Assembly: GCA_947561585.1 (NCBI GenBank)
Contig: CANNZV010000419.1
Location: forward strand, 552,627 to 616,626
DNA length: 64,000 nucleotides
Origin: Caprella mutica
Taxonomy: Eukaryota > Arthropoda > Malacostraca > Amphipoda > Caprellidae
Reading direction: 5' to 3'
Shown: one piece after another, positions 23,776-33,871 of the stretch
How the letters are laid out: the number at the start of each line of letters is the position of its first letter
How positions within the stretch are numbered: the stretch's first letter is position 1
Position numbers and translations under genes: made by a program
The notes under the pieces: generated by a model
Databases searched by the model: none
Seen by the model: the letters and a program-made list of their open reading frames with translations, nothing else
What the model was told of the DNA's origin: nothing

Positions 23776-24971
23776 CAGGGTGCGGAGAAAGTCCCCGATC
23801 ATATAAAAAAGTTAATTTAATGAGTTGTGATGGATGAAATAAAACAAAACTTATCACACAATATCTCAATAAACCCATTTAACAGTTTTACCAATTACTT
23901 TTCAATATTACTATCATTGGCGGCGATTACTCTCTCGAGTCTACCTCTGAAGCTCTTTACTGCGGCACGGAACGTTTCTTGGGGAATTTTGGCCCATTGT
24001 CGCTCGAGGGACTTCTTCAGAGTTTTCGTACTATCGTGAACTGTAGCGTACGCTTCCTCCTCCAAGATGGACCACACACAAAAGTTCAGAGAGTTCAGGT
24101 CCGGCGATGAAGGAGGCCACAATTCCTTCCTCCAAAACGCAGGTAAGTGACACTCACACCAATCCTGAGTTTTGTTCGCTGTGTGCGAGGGCACACCGTC
24201 CTGTTGAAAGGTAAAAGGCCTGTCCTTGAAGTGCCTCTTCATCTCGACTTGTCCTGAAGTTAAAATATCCTCGATATACGATTTTGCGTTAACTTTAGCA
24301 CCTTCTTTGACGAAATGAGAGGAGATTTCCAACTCTCATAGACGGCAGTCCAAACCATCACAGAGGCAAGCTATGGCGACGGAAAAAGAGTCTTTACGGA
24401 TGGAGGAATACCGTCAGCACTTTTTGCAGTCAAAAGAATCTGTGATCTGTCCAGCCTCTTCTGTTTCTGAATGTCCGTGAGCTGTTGCATGTTGGTCATT
24501 TTGAAGGGGGACAACTTGAGGTCTTCTTTGACGATGGTTCTCACAATTTTTTCGTCGATATCCATACTCTTAGCAATCTTTCTCATGCCTCGCTTTGGGT
24601 TCCTCCTTATCCGCTCCCTAATGGCTTTGATTTTGGGTGGAGTGCTTGCAGTGCGAGGTCGTCCACACCTGGGTCGATCACCTGTTGTCTCAAGTTCTTG
24701 GTAGCGTTTAACAGCATCCCTAAGAGTCAATTTCGGTGCTTTTAACAGCTTAACAATCTCTGGGTTTGTCTTCCCTGCGCAGTGTAGCTGAATAATAGCT
24801 CACGTTGACTCATTTTTACAAAAGACAATGTAAATTAATCAAAATTTAGACCTGGAACATTAGAGTATATGATTATAGGAAGAGAATGAGATATAAATGG
24901 ATAAATTTAGTAAATAAATAACATCTTTAATTTAAAAAATAAAATTTGATCGGGACTTTCTCTGCACCCTG
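23776..24971 (-). mobile_element. maT-type Tc1/mariner transposon, 1196 bp, defective
   Basis: Terminal inverted repeats of about 24 bp begin CAGGGTGCGGAGAAAGTCC on the left and end GGGACTTTCTCTGCACCCTG on the right. TA lies on both sides (23774-23775, 24972-24973). One transposase gene, read on the minus strand, fills the interior. Spacing between the last two catalytic positions is that of the DD37D (maT) group. The element lacks part of the transposase and has frameshifts, so it cannot be autonomous. Confidence 0.93.
23895..24813 (-). pseudogene. maT (DD37D) transposase pseudogene
   Basis: The start ATG at 24813 gives MSQREL. A frameshift then leads to GKTNPEIVKLLKAPK, the first helix-turn-helix, followed by a GRPRT AT-hook-like motif and a second helix-turn-helix (KIAKSMDIDEKIVRTIVKED). 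After about codon 115 there is a deletion that removes the segment with the first catalytic Asp (TDE region); a stop lies at the junction. Reading resumes at ASVMVW, shifts frame near SPLIS, then reaches FQQDGVPSHTA (second Asp) and WPPSSPDLN. At the third catalytic position, 38 residues after the second Asp, Asn replaces Asp (SLNFCVW). The last part, PQETFRAAV, ends at 23895. At least four separate lesions make it inactive. Confidence 0.9.
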
Positions 24972-25010
24972 TATATCTAAGCACTTTTCATGATATTTCA
25001 CCTGGGTCTA

Positions 25011-26125
25011 GGACATCTCGTCCACGGACATTTCGTCCACGGACATCTCGTACACGGACATCTCGTCCACGGACATTTCGTCCACGGACATCTCGTTCAC
25101 GAACATTTCGTCCACGGATAATTCGTCCACGAATGGCTTTATTTTGTATTTTAAAGTGTTTATGGAATATATTTTATATTATTTTTCACTATTGCATTAA
25201 TAGGCAGGTGTAAATATACAATAATATAATAGTGATTTAAACCGTATATGAATTAACACAAAAAAAAGTTTATCTAACGATTGCAGTTATAAAAGTAAAT
25301 ATGCTAAACAGTTGACTGTATTTTCAAGTTATTTACCTCATTTAATATTTTGCTTTAAATAATGAATTATGAGTATCTAAAATTTAGAACTGAAATAACA
25401 GGGTCATAACAAGAATAAATGTGTGGATACGTAGGAATTAAAGTAATTACAACAGAGGTAAATAATAATAATTATTAATATATAAGTATAAGTCCGAAAA
25501 TATGAAACAGTCCAATTACACGGACGTTTTTACGTTTAAATAATTAAACGTAACACTAAAAAGTACCAATAACTAGATAATTTTTTATTCCATTTTTATA
25601 GTAGTATATTATATACCTGCATATTATTATGTATGTAATTTTGGTAGTCACTGTTAGAAATATATTTTGTTATAAAATACTAATTTCTAAACCAATAGTG
25701 CATCTAATTACCTAATCTAAATATTACTATTGATGATTATTGTAGTTACTGTGAAATAAACACCACAAAAAATGTCTCCGTTTCCTATGTTTATGTACTG
25801 TATTAACATCGAGACATGCCAGGTAATTATTACAAATTTTATAAGACTCGGGTGTAATAAAAGTGGGGCCTGCCTGTATATCATTAAAAAGATTTCATTT
25901 TTATTATTTTACTGATAAAAAGATTGCAATACGAATTTAGTTAAATACCATACATTTCTAATTACCATCAAATAAGGGTGTTTTATACTTTTATATTGCA
26001 GAATATATATAAATAATATAATATATAAAATAAATGCACAAAATAAATATAATACAAAATATAGCAATTCGTGGACGAAATGTCCGTGGACGAAATGTCC
26101 GTGGACGAAATGTCCGTTGGACGAT
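25011..26125. mobile_element. Foldback-like element with inverted tandem-repeat ends
   Basis: The left end (25011-25133) has about eight copies of TCGTCCACGGACATT. The right end (26066-26125) has about four copies of the same unit inverted (GGACGAAATGTCCGT). The innermost units also pair (CGTCCACGAAT / ATTCGTGGACG). About 930 bp of AT-rich DNA without a supported ORF lies between. Terminal inverted repeats made of short tandem units resemble the organisation of Foldback/Galileo-type transposons; that assignment is inference. A short frame starting in the right repeats (DEMSV repeats) is an artefact. It begins 40 bp from the maT element. Confidence 0.7.
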
Positions 26126-26377
26126 TTTACCTATCTAATTGTTTCTCTTATATATTATGTTTGTTTTTGAACTTTTGTGGCACCCATATAGAAAGATCAC
26201 AATTCGAAGGTACATCCGAATTAAAATCTTTGACTTTCATTCGGAATTATCCTTTCGAACGTTTAAGCCGAATTGGCAAAGTTTCGTCGAATTGATTATT
26301 CAGAGTCAGATTCGAACGCAATCTATACAACTTTTGTCTGTAATTCGACAGCCTCAAAATGACGAGAAATTTCAAAA

Positions 26378-26505
26378 TTGAGCATTCGGTTAGAATGATA
26401 GTAAGGAATAGTGAGTAATAGTTAAATTGACTATTCGGTTAAAATGATAGTAAGGAATAGTGAGTAATAGTTAAATTGACTATTCGGTTAAAATGATAGT
26501 AAGCA
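26378..26505. repeat. 49-bp tandem repeat, about 2.6 copies
   Basis: A unit of 49 bp containing ATTCGGTTAAAATGATAGTA, repeated at 26384, 26433 and 26482; the last copy is partial. Confidence 0.9.
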
Positions 26506-26729
26506 ATATTGTTCAAAGTTAAATCTCAGTTTCAGATGTTAAATTTTTTTTACTGACGATATGATCATTATGCTTAAACTTTTCCAGCTAAAGAGAATAT
26601 TTAAAATGAGCAATCTTGACTATTCGGATATTTTAAAATGGTGTAAAAGTTGCAGAACAACGTTCAAATTATTTTCTTTTATAATAAAAGTCATGAATAG
26701 CAAAATGATTCGTTTCTGCAAGAAAATAC

Positions 26730-26797
26730 AAAGAATATTCCACTAGAGATGAAGAACATTCATACACTATCTATTTATAATCAATAAATATAATAAG
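26730..26797 (+). repeat. Solo diverged unit of the 71-bp satellite
   Basis: The sequence ATTCCACTAGAGATGAAGAA, then CATTCATACACTATCTATTT, matches the 71-bp unit of the 33.9-kb array with a gap (ACTCTTACGGT missing) and several changes. It is isolated from both arrays. Confidence 0.75.
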
Positions 26798-27012
26798 TGG
26801 AAAGTTAATAAGTAATCTATCTAAATGAACTCTCTAAAATCTGCCTTCCGCAATCCAATCAAAATCAATTAGAATTAAGGTCTCGTAATATTGGAATGAA
26901 TTCAATTCGGTCGAATAAGTGAGGCTTCAATTTTTCAATCAACTAAGAGCTTATTTGCTGACGCGTAAACCCGCTAAAAAATACAAAGGAATGGCAGCGA
27001 TGTTACAACCTA

Positions 27013-28692
27013 GCAGGATGTGGATAACCAGAGTGATAGAATGATAACCAGTGAGTAATAACCAGTGTGGTAACTAGTGTAGTATAATGATAACCAATGT
27101 AGTACTTATATTGATAACCAGTGTAGTATAATGATAACCAGTATAGTATAATGATAACCAGTGTAGTATAATGATAACCAGTATAGTATAATGATAACCA
27201 GTGTGGTAACTAGTGTAGTATAATGATAACCAATGTAGTACTTTTATTGATAACCAGTGTAGTATAATGATAACCAGTATAATATAATGATAACCAGTGT
27301 AGTATAATGATAACCAGTGTGGTAACTAGTGTAGTACAATGATAACCAATGTAGTACTTATATTGATAACCAGTATAGTATAATGATATCCAAGTGTAGT
27401 ATAATGATAGCCAGTATAGTATAATGATAACAAGTCTTGTATAATGATAACCAGTGTTGTATAATGATAACCAGTGTTGTATAATGATAACCAGTGTTGT
27501 ATAATGATAACCAGTATAGTATAATGATAACCAGTGTAGTATAATGATAACCAGTATAGTATAATGATAATCAGTGTTGTATAATTATAAACTGTGTTGT
27601 TTAATGATAAACTGTGTTGTATAATGATAAACTGTGTTGTATAATGATAACCAGTGTAGTACAATGATAACCAGTGTAGTATAATGATAATCAGTGTGGT
27701 ATAATGATAATTAGTGTAGTATAATGATAAACTGTGTTGTATAATGATAACCGGTGTAGTATAATGATAACCAGTATAGTATAATGATAATCAGTGTAGT
27801 ATAATGATAAACTGTGTTGTATAATGATAACCAGTGTAGTATAATGATAACCAGTGTAGTATAATGATAACCAGTGTAGTGTAATGATAACCAGTGTAGT
27901 ATAATGATAACCAGTGTAGTATAATGATAACCAGTGTAGTATAATGATAACCAGTGTATTATAATGATAACCAGTGTAGTATAATGATAACCAGTGTATA
28001 GTATAATGATAACCAGTGTGGTATAATGATAACCAGTGTAGTATAATGATAACCAGTGTAGTATAATGATAACCAGTGTAGCATAATGATAACCAGTGTA
28101 GTATAATGATAACCAGTGTAGTATAATGATAACCAGTGTAGTATAATGATAACCAGTGTAGTATAATGATAACCAGTGTAGTATAATGATAACCAGTGTG
28201 GTATAATGATAACCAGTGTAGTATAATGATAACCAGTGTAGTATAATGATAACCAGTGTAGCATAATGATAACCAGTGTAGTATAATGATAACCAGTGTA
28301 GTATAATGATAACCAGTGTAGTATAATGATAACCAGTGTAGTATAATGATAACCAGTGTAGTATAATGATAACCAGTGTAGTATAATGATAACCAGTGTA
28401 ATATAATGATAACCAGTGTAGTATAATGATAACCAGTGTAGTATAATGATAACCAGTGTAGTATAATGATAACCAGTATAGCATAATGATAACCAGTGTA
28501 GTATAATGATAACCAGTGTAGTATAATGATAACCAGTGTAGTATAATGATAACCAGTGTAGTATAATGATAACCAGTGTAGTATAATGATAACCAGTGTA
28601 GTATAATGATAACCAGTGTAATATAATGATAACCAGTGTAGTATAATGATAACCAGTGTAGTATAATGATAACCAGTGTAGTATAATGATAA
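27013..28692. repeat. 20-bp tandem array
   Basis: About 83 copies of TAGTATAATGATAACCAGTG. The left part (27013-27750) is heterogeneous with inserted units (GTGGTAACTAG, ACTTATATTG, AACTGTGTTG); the right part is nearly uniform. A nine-unit block is duplicated at a 180-bp offset (GTGTGGTATAAT at about 28017 and 28197; GCATAATG at 28081 and 28261). Minus-strand Y/H/T/I-rich frames are artefacts. Confidence 0.97.
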
Positions 28693-29136
28693 GAATATTT
28701 ATTAGGTAAATCTGATATGAAATTAAATTGTCAATAAATGAATAAGTTTGGAACTTTATGATAAAATAAATAAGTATTAATTATCATAAATGAGAAAAAT
28801 GAACGCTATTTTAGAAAATCACTTCCACTAAAACAATAGGCCGACCTTTTTACTGCTGTATTTTATAATCGAGGTTAAAAATACGTTACTTTAATTTAAT
28901 TATTTTTTCCTTTAGATAACTAAATACCTTCAATTTAATTAAAATAATTAATAATTATAGTGAAATAAAGTAGTATTTAATATCATTATGAGAGACTGCA
29001 TATGAAAAGAATATGTCGATGAGAAGTTAAATGCAGGGGAAATTATGGGAAAATGGAAAGGATGGGGAAAAGAAAGGGAAAAATGGAAAACGAAATAAAA
29101 TCGCAGAAATGTTAGTATTGGTTCAAAGATTTGATG
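28693..29136. other. AT-rich stretch, no gene seen
   Basis: Simple AT-rich sequence followed by an A/G-rich segment (29030-29100). No frame, repeat or RNA gene is supported. Confidence 0.5.
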
Positions 29137-29198
29137 GGGTGAAGTTTCGAGTTATCGAATGATTTCTCATTTTCGATCATATAAGAATAAAAAGTAAG
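29137..29198 (+). mobile_element. GGGTAAGTT-family MITE, left end only
   Basis: GGGTGAAGTTTCGAGTTATC followed by ATTTTCGATCATATAAGAA is the family's left terminal repeat. It is directly followed by the foldback palindrome at 29199, so the right half may have been displaced or lost. Confidence 0.7.
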
Positions 29199-29790
29199 TT
29201 CCTAATTCACGTCCCCTGACTGAGGGGCGTGAACTAGGAAGGGGGTAATCATAAATTAATAATTTTCTTATATTGATATCCATTTAAAAACGAAAGCAAG
29301 AGTATACATATTTCAATTTGTTTTCCAAATCTATATTCTTTAATTTGCTAAATTTCAAACATTACTTTTTGGTTATAATTGTATATGTAGTTAAGATTCT
29401 AATTTTTCTGTCAATTAATATTTATTAGTGCAACATATTTTAATCAGATAAAAAAGGTAATTATATATTAAAATATATTAATTTAAAAATTCCCCCTTCC
29501 TAGTTCACGTCCCTATTTGACTGACTCGGAGGGGGTATTTTTTAAACTATTTTTTCTTAAATTTGATTACCATTTATCTGATTGAAATAAGTTGAACTAA
29601 AATACTATTTACAGAAATTTTGTATCTTGACTACATATACAAATAATACCAAAAAGGAATATTTGAAATTGAAATTCAGCAAATTACTACAGATTTTATT
29701 ATTTGTTAATACCTATATACTAAATCTAATAAAAAATATACCATTGAACTAGGAAGGGGTTATTTGGATCGGTTCCTAGTTCACGACTCA
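29199..29790. mobile_element. Foldback palindrome of about 590 bp
   Basis: Left and right halves are imperfect inverted copies of each other. The left TGTATATGTAGTTAAGAT pairs with the right ATCTTGACTACATATACA, and TTTAATCAGATAAAAAAGG pairs with CCATTTATCTGATTGAAAT. GAACTAGGAAGGGG and its complement CCCTTCCTAGTTC occur at both outer ends and in the middle. No protein is encoded. It looks like a MITE or foldback element, or a head-to-head duplication of one. Confidence 0.7.
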
Positions 29791-29825
29791 TAGATTACAA
29801 ATGTGATAGCACTTCTACTGCACAC

Positions 29826-30165
29826 TATCACTTTCATTCACTATAGTTGTACTCTATCACTATCATTCACTATAGTTGTACTCTATTACTATCATTCACT
29901 ATAGTTGTACTCTATTACTATCATTCACTATAGTTGTACTCTATCACTATCATTCACTATAGATGTACTCTATTAATATCATTCACTATAGTTGTACTCT
30001 ATTACTATCATTCACTATAGTTGTACTCTATTACTATCATTCACTATAGTTGTACTCTATCACTATCATTCACTATAGTTGTACTCTATCACTATCATTC
30101 ACTATAGTTGTACTCTATCACTTTCATTCACTATTGTTGTACTCTATCACTTTCATTCACTATCT
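29826..30165. repeat. 29-bp tandem array
   Basis: About 12 copies of a 29-bp unit with core TTGTACTCTATCACTATCAT. The 3' end leads directly into the 40-bp array, and the two units share CACTATC elements. Confidence 0.95.
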
Positions 30166-30175
30166 CTGCAAGCTA

Positions 30176-30472
30176 TACTTACTATCACTAAACAGTAAAC
30201 ACTATCACTCACTATCTCTCACTATCACTAAACAGTAAGCACTATCACTCACTATCTCTCACTATCACTAAACAGTAAGCACTATCACTCACTATCTCTC
30301 ACTATCACTAAACAGTAAGCACTATCACTCACTATCTCTCACTATCACTAAACAGTAAGCACTATCACTCACTATCTCTCACTATCACTAAACAGTAAGC
30401 ACTATCACTCACTATCTCTCACTATCACTAAACAGTAAGCACTATCACTCACTATCTCTCACTATCTAATAT
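30176..30472. repeat. 40-bp tandem array
   Basis: About seven nearly identical copies of a 40-bp unit containing CACTATCACTAAACAGTAAG and CACTATCTCT. It is more homogeneous than the neighbouring 29-bp array, so it is probably younger. Confidence 0.95.
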
Positions 30473-30681
30473 CATTCAAACCCCCATTATCTGCAAATAC
30501 GAGACTGATGCTCAGATAATTGAAAATACACTATCGGTTACATTGACGCGTTACGACATCGAGTGTCACGTTCTTTTTGCAACGGAGAATACAACTTTGA
30601 ACTTGACTGACATGCTAATTAATTCACTGAGTCCTATTCATTATCAAACAATGTAAAGGAATATTTGAAATTAAACGCATA

Positions 30682-30883
30682 GGGCAATTGTTTCGAGTTA
30701 GTTACGGTGTAACATACAAATAAGAAGAAATAAATAATTTACAAGTTTAACTCGATATTTAATTGGTATCCATGATACCTGCTTGAATCTTGGTTACCAA
30801 TTAAAAGTAAGAGGGAAAACCTTAATTTTTTCTTACATAAATGATTGAAAATGTGGATTCGTTCGATAATTTGAAACTTACCT
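30682..30883. mobile_element. GGGTAAGTT-family MITE
   Basis: The left end GGGCAATTGTTTCGAGTTA is diverged. The central palindrome (GGTATCCATGATACC...GGTTACC) lies around 30765-30803. The right half TTTTTTCTTACATAAATGAT ends GAAACTTACC at 30882. Size is near that of other copies. Confidence 0.65.
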
Positions 30884-31309
30884 TATTGCATGGTTAAAAG
30901 ATAGATATATAAAACTTATTAATTCTAAATTATGATATGCCTATTAGCCGATTTTCTCAAAATTAGATTTTAAATGGTAGAATATTTTCAATTTCAAGTT
31001 TAGATGTTCGGCAGTTCTGAAAAATGTTTTGGGAAAAGTTTTTTTTTAATCAAAAAAGAATTTCAGTTGAAATTCATAGCGGATCAATCGGAACTGTCAA
31101 TTGGAATGGGAATGGAGCTACGCTAGCAATTGGAATCGTGTTATCGTAATGTGATTACAGAATGTCAGATTGGAACCTTATTGGAATTTTGTATGATTTT
31201 ATTAATTAATGGAAGTTTTGAAAAGATACTAGTTTAATTTTAGTGAAATTATTTCAGTTTTTCACTATGAATTAGGAAGATCGATAAAGTAATATTTTGA
31301 AATTATAGA

Positions 31310-31357
31310 ATACGTTACGAATTATCGAATGGTTTCACGTTTTCGATCAGGGAAAAG
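31310..31357 (+). mobile_element. GGGTAAGTT-family MITE, left-end fragment
   Basis: CGTTACGAATTATCGAATGG followed by TTTCACGTTTTCGATCA matches the family's left terminal repeat. No right end was found within the next few hundred bases. Confidence 0.5.
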
Positions 31358-31469
31358 TATATAATAATTCAATTAAAAAAAGTGTAATTCTTTAATTCAA
31401 TCTAGGTAATTAATTTTGAAAAATTTGGAATTGTGTTCAAAGTGTACAGAAAAGACTTTTGCTCTTTGC

Positions 31470-31975
31470 TTATGGTAATGTAGTTAAGATTAAGCCACTA
31501 GCGTTGGCTTACTTGAGAAGTAACTAACGTAGAGTTTAATTGCTCTGTTACAGCAAGCAAGCTGAGGTTTGAAATTTGTGATTCGCTTCGTATAACTCCT
31601 AGTGCATATGTTGTATTTAGGGTGTTACAGTTGGCACATCACGGTTGTAGCGACACAACCAGGTGTGCCCTTGAACGGTTGTAGGGGAAGGTTGGAGACC
31701 GAATAACAGTTCTGAGAACTCGCACCTAGGTTAAACATTTGCTTAGCTTAGACTAACCAACTAGTGGCGTCATAGTGACATCAGCTCTATTAGCAAGCAA
31801 CTAACTAGGTTGATCTTTACAAGCTATCTACGCATTTTATGGTAGTTAGTTAGCTTGCCTTGGTTGATTTGTAACGTCACGCAAGGACCTAAGCTAGGGT
31901 TTAGACTAGTTCCGTCACAGGTGAGGAACCAGGGATGTCTGGGACATCTAATATAATAGATATTGGCCTATTGGC
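31470..31975. other. GC-richer unassigned stretch
   Basis: About 500 bp with visibly higher GC than the flanks and with scattered repeats of GCAAGCAACTAACTA/GTTAGTTAGCTTGC, including inverted pairs (about 31793 and 31847). No open frame of note. It could be a non-autonomous retroelement or long non-coding sequence; nothing decides between these. Confidence 0.4.
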
Positions 31976-32247
31976 TAGCATTTTCTAATGGAGGCCATGT
32001 GACCAATTATTGATCGTTTGGGAAGAGAAAAGAAATATTATGAAATGTTAGAAAATAATTTTAATTTCTACTAGTTAATTCATTCTCGTCCTTATGATCA
32101 TATTAAGTCTCTAAAATTCAGTTGTAACGTAAAATAAATTACCATTTAACACAACTTAATTATTTAATTTACATTAAAATTTGTGATAATAAAAAAAAAG
32201 TTGAACCAATGAATAAAATCATGCAGGGCGACCAAAAATTGGAAGGA

Positions 32248-33010
32248 GTGAATCTTCTATGGCCCCACCATAACTTCTCTCTGAATCTTCTATGACCCCA
32301 CCATAACTTCTCTCTGAATCTTCTATGACCCCACCATAACTTCTCTCTGAATCTTCTATGGCCCCACCATAACTTCTCTCTGAATCTTCTATGGCCCCAC
32401 CATAACTTCTCTCTGAATCTTCTATGGCCCCACTATAACTTCTTTCTGAATATTCTATGGCCCCACCATAACTTCTTTCTGAATCTTCTATGGCCCCACC
32501 ATAACTTCTCTCTGAATCTTCTATGACCCCACCATAACTTCTCTCTGAATCTTCTATGACCCCACCATAACTTCTCTCTGAATCTTCTATGACCCCACCA
32601 TAACTTCTCTCTGAATCTTCTATGGCCACACCATAACTTTTCTCTGAATCTTCTATGGCCCCATCATAACTTTCTCTCTCAATCTTCTATGGCCCCACCA
32701 TAACTTCTCTCTGAATCTTCTATGGTCCCACCATAACTTCTCTCTGAATCTTCTATGGCCCCACCATAACTTCTCTTTCAATCTTCTATGGCCCCAACAT
32801 AACTTTTCTCTGAATCTTCTATGGCCCCACCATAACTTTTCTCTGAATCTTCAATGGCCCCATCATAACTTTCTCTCTCAATCTTCTATGGCCCCACCAT
32901 AACTTCTCTCTGAATCTTCTATGGCCCCATCATAACTTTCTCTCTCAATCTTCTATGGCCCCACCATAACTTCTCTCTGAATCTTCTATGGCCCCACCTT
33001 ACTTCTCTCT
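32248..33010 (+). repeat. 33-bp satellite array (GGCCCCACCATAACTT family)
   Basis: About 23 units of 33 bp with core GGCCCCACCATAACTTC and a CTCTGAATCTTCTAT linker. The minus strand is open as an 11-residue repeat (IEDSERSYGGA) for 136 codons because the unit is 11 codons. The frame breaks where units of 31-34 bp occur, so it is judged non-coding. Confidence 0.96.
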
Positions 33011-33335
33011 GGGTGCAAATGGGTTCATTAGTATAATTGTAGGGTCTTTTCAATTCACTAATGGTTGCCAGAAAGTTTTTACCCTAATTCACCTTTACTG
33101 CCAAGGCATCTGAAACCAATAATCACCGGCAGTGAGAATAATCACCGAAAGCGCTAATTATAATCACCAACAATCAGTCCATTTCGAGAAAACCGATAAC
33201 CCGGTATTGAGCTTAAACTGCTGCAGAAGGAAAAAGTCAATTTGACTACTTTTAACTTTTCGAACATTTCAATATCCTGATTTATCATTGGTAGGGACTT
33301 GAATTTTGGACATTTTAATATAAGGAGAAAAATGT

Positions 33336-33389
33336 TGTTTTATTTGGTATCCATGATACCTGAAGGTATCATGGATGCCAAATAAAACA
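33336..33389. repeat. 26-bp-arm hairpin palindrome
   Basis: Arms 33336-33361 and 33364-33389 are complementary with one mismatch and a 2-base loop. The inner part (GGTATCCATGATACCT) is the same as the central palindrome of the GGGTAAGTT MITE family, so this is probably a remnant whose outer ends decayed. Confidence 0.8.
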
Positions 33390-33871
33390 TGAGACAAATG
33401 ACTGTTTTAGATTTTTCTCTGAGTGTATCTTTTTTTTTATATTCATATATTCATTACAAGTGCCCGAAATCGTAATTTATTTTATTCACATGAGTCATAT
33501 GATTGGATTGACTGTATTTCTTTGGTGTTTCTGCACCCTGATCTCTCCACTGAGCAGACAGTGTTGCCGCCTCTAGTGCCCTTTTCAAAGACTCTTTGAT
33601 GTTCCCAAACATGTTCCAGGCCTTTTAAGTACATGGAATGGGATGCAATATGCGCTAGCACTTAAAGAACGATTTATGTTATTGTTATATGTTATTATTC
33701 TCTTCCTTTCAACAGTTATATTTAGTGCGTCTATTCCTCTTCTCACCGTATGTAACTAATACACCATAAAATCTAACTCTCTATGACCGAATTGACATGG
33801 TTATTGAAATGAATTTAAGAATAATAAATTCATTTCTGTTTAAAGGTTAATGAACGGATTTTGAACTAAAG
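33390..33871. other. Non-repetitive stretch, no gene seen
   Basis: AT-rich sequence between the hairpin and the 71-bp array; no frame, splice-flanked exon or RNA gene could be supported. Confidence 0.45.

Noticed and set aside
26071..26295. 74-codon frame beginning with DEMSV repeats
   Set aside because: The start lies in the inverted 15-bp repeats of the foldback element; the rest has no recognisable domain.
32219..32629. 136-codon IEDSERSYGG repeat protein
   Set aside because: It lies entirely in the 33-bp array, and related arrays with 31-35-bp units do not conserve the frame.
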